Shown here: piece after piece, positions 59,748 to 64,000 of the stretch
How the letters are laid out: the number at the start of each line of letters is the position of its first letter
How positions within the stretch are numbered: the stretch's first letter is position 1
From: Roseiflexus sp034432635
GTDB lineage: Bacteria > Chloroflexota > Chloroflexia > Chloroflexales > Roseiflexaceae
Direction of reading: 5' to 3'
Assembly (NCBI GenBank): GCA_034432635.1
Contig: DAOUBK010000052.1
Coordinates: 52,062-116,061 of the forward strand
DNA length: 64,000 nt
Translations under genes and position numbers: made by a program
The notes under the pieces: model-generated
What the model was told of the DNA's origin: nothing
What the model saw: the letters and a program-made list of their open reading frames with translations, nothing else
Database searches by the model: none

Positions 59748-60901
59748 ATCCGTTGCGACGTCTTTTTAACTGGTTGCTCCAGCGTCCTAACGACTACAAT
59801 GCCGCCTGGTCATCGGATGGACGTCCACGCATCTTGTTTGTGAGTGGCATGGAGGGTGCACCGCTGCGGTACCGTGTTCTCCATCAAGCAGAGCAGGTTG
59901 CGTTGAGCGGTGGTGCGTGGGCGCTGATGCGCGATACGGATGTTCGTTTGGGTCAGTGGATACGGCAATGCGATATGCTCTATCTGTACAAGGCTGGGTC
60001 TACGCTTCGAGTGTATGAAGCGATAAACCACGCACATGTACGCGCCACGCCTGTCGTGTACGACACCGACGATCTAAACTGGGACGAGCGCCTGGTCGAG
60101 TATTGCGAACTTGAGCGATACTATTCTGCTGCTGAAGTTGCGCGCTTCCGTCGCATGTTTCGCGACACCGAAGCGCTGATGAGGCAAGTGGATGGTTTTA
60201 TTACCTCAACGGCATATCTGGCGACTGCACTGACAGCGCACTTTCGCATCCCCGCGTATGTCAACACCAATGCGCTCTCGCAACGCGCGCTTGCGCTGGC
60301 TGAACCGGTCTATCGTCGCCGCGTCGCTGCCACGTTGGGTTCATCGCTGACGCTTGGGTATTTCAGCGGATGGCCCAGAGCACACGAGGCAGATCTGATG
60401 GTTGCTCTGCCAGCGGTGCGTCGTGTGCTCCACGAGGTTCCAGGTGCTCGTTTGCGGATTGTCGGGCATTTCGATCAGGCGGCTCTGCCGGACGATCTGC
60501 GCGACCGGATCGATCTGGCGCCGTTTGTTCCATATGAGCGCCTCTTCGAGGAAATCGCGCGGGTTGATATCAATCTTGCGCCGCTGGTCAACAATCCTCA
60601 TCGTCGCGCCAAGAGCGCTGTAAAGTTTCTCGAAGCGGCGCTGGTCGGCGTGCCAACCGTCGCCAGCGATCTGGAACCATACCACATCATCGATCACGGG
60701 CGCACCGGTTTACTGGCGGCGGATGAAGCCGGGTGGTATGCGAGCCTGATGACCCTTGCCACCGATCCGGCGCGGCGACGCACAATGGGGGATGCTGCAC
60801 GCGACCATGTGATAAAGCACGAAACGACACAGGCGCGCGCACCGGCATTTGCAGCGCTGGTGCATCGTCTGATTGCGGAACATCGGCATGCGTTCAGGTG
60901 A
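59732..60901 (+). CDS. Glycosyltransferase (GT1/GT4-like), paralogue of the gene at 62508
   Basis: 389 residues. Blocks PRILFVSGMEGAPLRYRV, VVYDTDDLNWDERLVE, RLRIVGHF, VDINLAPLVNNPHRRAKSAVKFLEAALVGVPTVAS and GRTGLLA, typical for a GT-B transferase of the DUF3880/GT4-like group. Its sequence is related to that of the gene at 62508 (both have YDTDDL/FDTDDL with WDER and KSA(V/I)K(F/Y)LEAA). The start overlaps the fusion glycosyltransferase. Confidence 0.85.
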   Translation: MEQVLNPLRRLFNWLLQRPNDYNAAWSSDGRPRILFVSGMEGAPLRYRVLHQAEQVALSGGAWALMRDTDVRLGQWIRQCDMLYLYKAGSTLRVYEAINHAHVRATPVVYDTDDLNWDERLVEYCELERYYSAAEVARFRRMFRDTEALMRQVDGFITSTAYLATALTAHFRIPAYVNTNALSQRALALAEPVYRRRVAATLGSSLTLGYFSGWPRAHEADLMVALPAVRRVLHEVPGARLRIVGHFDQAALPDDLRDRIDLAPFVPYERLFEEIARVDINLAPLVNNPHRRAKSAVKFLEAALVGVPTVASDLEPYHIIDHGRTGLLAADEAGWYASLMTLATDPARRRTMGDAARDHVIKHETTQARAPAFAALVHRLIAEHRHAFR

Positions 60902-60960
60902 AGGGTCACGCTTCTGGTTGTATTTTGCACACCGGGACCCGTTAGTGCAGGTTGAGCAAG

Positions 60961-62511
60961 ATGGGTGATATGATTCAGGGTACGACTCCTCCGCTGGTGT
61001 CGATCATCATCCGTGCGCGCAACGAAGCGCCAGCGTTGCAGCGACTTCTGCCAATCCTGAAGACGCAGGAGGTCGATTTTCCTTTCGAGATCTGGCTGCT
61101 CGACAATGACTCGCACGACGACAGCGCATCGCTGGCGCGTGAGCACGGTCTTCGCTACCACCACATCCCCCGCAAGGGGTTCAACTACGCGGCGGCGCTC
61201 AACCTTGGCGCATCACTCGCAGAGGGTGAGATTATCGTCAGCCTTTCGGCGCACTGCTTCCCGCAGCACACGGGCTGGCTGGCGGCTCTGGTAGCGCCGC
61301 TGCGAATCGATCGGACAGTCGTGGCAACGTATGGACGGCAGGTGATCGATCTGGCAGGTGATGCATTCGAAGCGCACGGTAACGCCGACCTGTTTCCCGC
61401 CGATCAGCGTCAACCGAAGGTTGTTGCGTTCTCCAATGCCAACAGCGCGGTTCGCCGCGATTATCTCTTGATCCATCCGTTCAACCCGGCGATCAAGATT
61501 CTCGAAGATCATCTGTTCTATCTCGAAATAGCCGGCGACTTCGATGTGGTCTATGTGCCCGAAGCGGTCGTTATTCATGAACACGACCGCTTTTCATGGC
61601 GCTACTATCTGCGACGCTGGATCCTGGAGGGATGGTCGTTCTACTTCCTGACGCGCCATCGTGGACTGTCATCGCCGTACATTCCGAAGCGCCTTGTCTC
61701 ACCACGACGATTGCTGGCAACCTATCCGCGTATTGCTTTTGCATATGCGCGTTGTGGACGGTGGAAGCCGGCGTTGCGCGCGATTCCTTTCTTCTGGTTG
61801 CGCGATTTTGTCTGGCTGGCGAGTTTCCTGCGTGCGCGCCTGTACCATCCGCTCATGGCGCAACTCGATACTGCGCTCCTGCTGCGCACGAGCCGCTTCT
61901 TGCGACGCCAGTTGATGCAGCAGCGCATATCACCTCCTGACGCGCCGCTCGACTGGTCGGAAGAATGGCAACTCAGGGCGGATTGGAGCTTCATCCGGCG
62001 TAATATTGCCGATTTTATCCGGTCGTGCCACGAACGTGGGCTATTTGCCAGTCCATTGCTCGAAGTTGGCGCTTCGGGGCAGAACGATTATCTCGCGGAA
62101 TGGTACGATATGCATACATCGAACCTGGCGTCAAACCTGCAAGGCGCGGAGATGGCGCTCGATATGGAAGATATGCGGCAGATTGCGGACAATTCGCTCG
62201 GTTCGATCCTGTGCTCCGAAGTGATCGAGCATGTGCGCCATCCAGAACGTGCGATTGCGGAAGCATTTCGCACCCTTCGTCCCGGCGGGACGTTGATCAT
62301 TACCACTCCGTACCACATTGTCATTCATAATACGCCCGAAGACGGCGGTTTTCATGGGCGCAACTTCACACCGCAGGGATTGGATCTGCTTCTACGCGAG
62401 GCAGGGTTCGAAATCGTGCTCCTCGAAACGTGCGGAAAGACCGAACTGCGGCAGCGCCTGATGCCGAGCAATGTGTTCGCCGTTGCGCGAAAGCCGGAGC
62501 AGGTTTCATGA
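60961..62511 (+). CDS. GT2 glycosyltransferase fused to a SAM-dependent methyltransferase
   Basis: 516 residues from ATG 60961 (TTG 60952 and ATG 60970 are alternatives). N-terminal GT2: VSIIIRARNEAPALQRLLP, LLDNDSHDDSAS (DxD), RKGFNYAAALNLGA and SLSAHCFPQ. The stretch ~260-340 is basic and helical. Residues ~360-510 are a class I methyltransferase: LLEVGASGQND, ILCSEVIEHVRHPERAIAEAFRTLRPGGTLIITTP. A sugar could be added and methylated by one polypeptide. The stop overlaps the next ATG (ATGA). Confidence 0.9.
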   Translation: MGDMIQGTTPPLVSIIIRARNEAPALQRLLPILKTQEVDFPFEIWLLDNDSHDDSASLAREHGLRYHHIPRKGFNYAAALNLGASLAEGEIIVSLSAHCFPQHTGWLAALVAPLRIDRTVVATYGRQVIDLAGDAFEAHGNADLFPADQRQPKVVAFSNANSAVRRDYLLIHPFNPAIKILEDHLFYLEIAGDFDVVYVPEAVVIHEHDRFSWRYYLRRWILEGWSFYFLTRHRGLSSPYIPKRLVSPRRLLATYPRIAFAYARCGRWKPALRAIPFFWLRDFVWLASFLRARLYHPLMAQLDTALLLRTSRFLRRQLMQQRISPPDAPLDWSEEWQLRADWSFIRRNIADFIRSCHERGLFASPLLEVGASGQNDYLAEWYDMHTSNLASNLQGAEMALDMEDMRQIADNSLGSILCSEVIEHVRHPERAIAEAFRTLRPGGTLIITTPYHIVIHNTPEDGGFHGRNFTPQGLDLLLREAGFEIVLLETCGKTELRQRLMPSNVFAVARKPEQVS

Positions 62512-63671
62512 TTGCACGGGTGCGCCAGCGATTGCCAGCACTGCTTCGCGCTGCGATTGCGCTGCCGCGCACGGTCGTAGCACCGCGCCGTTCGCCGCCG
62601 CGCCTGCGCTTTGTGTATCTCGACACCGGCGCTTCAACACGGTATCGTGTCTGGCATCATCTGGAGCAGGCACAGATCGCCGGTCTTACTGCCGATGCCG
62701 TACCGCTGCACGACTCCCGGCGATTGTACGATCTGTCCCGGACAGACCTGATCTACATCCATCGTCTGCCGCTGGCTGCTCTGACTCTGCCGCTGGTCGT
62801 TGCAGCACGACTGCGTCGCATACCGCTGGTGTTCGATACCGACGACCTGGTGTGGGACGAGCGTGAACGGGAATATAATTTCCTCGATCGCCATCACAAT
62901 CCGGCAACAATTGCGCAGTGGCTGCGTACAGTCCGTGCAACTCGCCGTTTGATGCGATGCGCCACGGCACTGGTACTGCCCACTCCCTATCTGGCGAAAC
63001 TGGCATCCGTCGAAGTGCTGCGTCCAACATTTGTCAGCCCAAATGTTCTTTCGCGTGAGCAGGTCGCCTTATCGCAGCGCGCCTTTGAGGAGCGTCGCTG
63101 TCGGTCTACGGCCGAACCGGTTATTGGGTATTTCTGCGGTCATGCACATGTACACGACGAGGATCTCGCCAGTATCGGCGTTGCTCTGCGTACAGTAATG
63201 GAGGTGTATCCTGGTGTGCGATTGCGCTTCTATGGCGATCTGTCACTCCCGCCGGAATTGATGGAACCGTCGATCCGCGAGCGTATCGAACTGCTTCCGG
63301 TGGTGAACTGGCGTGACCTGCCGCGCCACATTGCCGCAGTGGACATCAACATTGCGCCGCTGGTCGATAATCCGCAACGTCGTGGAAAAAGCGCCATCAA
63401 ATACCTGGAGGCAGCGGCTGTCGGCGTACCAACCGTTGCTGTACGGCAGGAACCATACTGTGAGGCGATCAGCGACGGTGTAACCGGTTTTCTGGCAGCG
63501 ACGTCCGCTGAGTGGATAACGGCGCTAAGCGCGTTGTTACGCGATTCGACCTTGCGGTTGCAGATCGGTGACGCTGCGCGCGCCGAAACCCTCGCCCGTC
63601 ACACAACCGAACATCGGGCAGCCGGATTTGCGCGGATGATCGCGGAGATCACAGCACCATATCGCGTTTGA
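62508..63671 (+). CDS. Glycosyltransferase (GT1/GT4-like), paralogue of the gene at 59732
   Basis: 387 residues from ATG 62508, sharing ATGA with the previous stop; the frame is open to 62430 but that part overlaps the methyltransferase. Blocks RLRFVYLDTGASTRYRVWHH, LVFDTDDLVWDERERE, VDINIAPLVDNPQRRGKSAIKYLEAAAVGVPTVAV and GVTGFLAATS. It closes the plus-strand polysaccharide arm; a region of short repeats follows. Confidence 0.87.
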   Translation: MIARVRQRLPALLRAAIALPRTVVAPRRSPPRLRFVYLDTGASTRYRVWHHLEQAQIAGLTADAVPLHDSRRLYDLSRTDLIYIHRLPLAALTLPLVVAARLRRIPLVFDTDDLVWDEREREYNFLDRHHNPATIAQWLRTVRATRRLMRCATALVLPTPYLAKLASVEVLRPTFVSPNVLSREQVALSQRAFEERRCRSTAEPVIGYFCGHAHVHDEDLASIGVALRTVMEVYPGVRLRFYGDLSLPPELMEPSIRERIELLPVVNWRDLPRHIAAVDINIAPLVDNPQRRGKSAIKYLEAAAVGVPTVAVRQEPYCEAISDGVTGFLAATSAEWITALSALLRDSTLRLQIGDAARAETLARHTTEHRAAGFARMIAEITAPYRV

Positions 63672-64000
63672 GGGTGTGTCCTGTGCTGAAATACCGGTCG
63701 GCTGCCGGTAGACCGACATTCATTGCGGTCGTCCGGGTCGTTCGCATGAGCCATGCCGGGGAGAGATTGCAGCGTCCTGGGCGTAGACCGACATTCATTG
63801 CGATCGTCCGGGGTTGCTCACATCACCCACGCCGAAATACATTTCGACTAACTTTTGAGGGTGCGTGCCGCAATGAGTCTCGGCGAACTACTGAAATTTC
63901 GGCGAACTGTCGAGGGCGCGTGCTGAGTTCGACTTTATCCATTCAGTCGACAAAATGACAAAAGCAGGATACGCTTGGCGGGAATCCAACGACCAAGAAG
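63672..64000. repeat. Gene-free end of the window with 30-bp direct repeats
   Basis: GTAGACCGACATTCATTGCG followed by GTCGTCCGGG (63708-63737) recurs at 63783-63812 with one mismatch, a 75-base period. Around them, TTTGAGGGTGTGTCC, TTTGAGGGTGCGTGCC and TCGAGGGCGCGTGC are related short words, and TCGGCGAACT occurs twice near 63883-63910. No gene can be supported here. Confidence 0.7.

Noticed and set aside
63708..63812. Possible CRISPR array
   Set aside because: Only two copies with a 45-base spacer and related words scattered outside; no cas gene and no third unit.

Overview
The window is high-GC bacterial DNA that looks like a filamentous anoxygenic phototroph of the Chloroflexia, most likely Roseiflexus. 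This is inferred from protein style (long Pro/Thr linkers after lipoprotein signals, a membrane-bound SARP-like regulator, Uma2 nucleases with coiled-coil tails, secreted glycosidase-like proteins with a shared N-terminal module) and from the interspersed repeats; no phototrophy gene is present. No rRNA, insertion sequence, prophage or CRISPR array was seen.

Layout. 1-10.2 kb: the 3' end of a GcvT-like gene, a gutted Uma2 gene, two tandem secreted glycosidase-like paralogues, an HtrA protease, an AI-2E-type permease, an RNA 2',3'-cyclic phosphodiesterase and polyphosphate kinase. 10.4-10.7 kb: tRNA-Arg(GCG) and tRNA-Ser(CGA). 10.9-23.7 kb: housekeeping and small regulatory genes (DUF1405-like protein, hexapeptide acyltransferase, cyclophilin, GH13 enzyme, two SDRs, two cyclic-nucleotide-type regulators, a sortase, a GNAT) with interspersed repeats and one frameshifted gene. 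23.9-30.7 kb: a signalling block with a T-box-type leader in front of a MerR-like/GAF regulator, a membrane SARP-like regulator, and a translationally coupled PH-like protein plus membrane kinase behind a structured hairpin. 31-37 kb: phosphoesterase, a transsulfuration-family PLP enzyme, and a large hybrid histidine kinase. 37-40 kb: a third glycosidase-like paralogue and about 1.8 kb of repeat-rich DNA without a gene.

40.3-63.7 kb is mostly a surface-polysaccharide locus. On the minus strand lie CpsD-like, two Wzz-like and a GT4 gene. After an interlude (rubrerythrin/DinB-like fusion, LOG protein, response regulators, BirA), the plus strand carries a sugar-nucleotide epimerase, a second Uma2 gene with an amber stop, a doubly frameshifted MNT/HEPN pair, RmlC, an ABC-2 permease without its ATPase, a secreted beta-helix protein, and four glycosyltransferase genes that overlap or sit close together, two of them fusions. 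Export and chain-length control genes are therefore split over two arms about 7 kb apart.

The most unusual points are a T-box-like leader controlling a regulator rather than an amino-acid gene, a 50-nt hairpin touching the ribosome site of the PH/kinase pair, GAACGTTGA-type repeats that supply the last codons and the stop of two unrelated genes, several apparently leaderless genes, and recent-looking decay of the Uma2 and MNT/HEPN genes.
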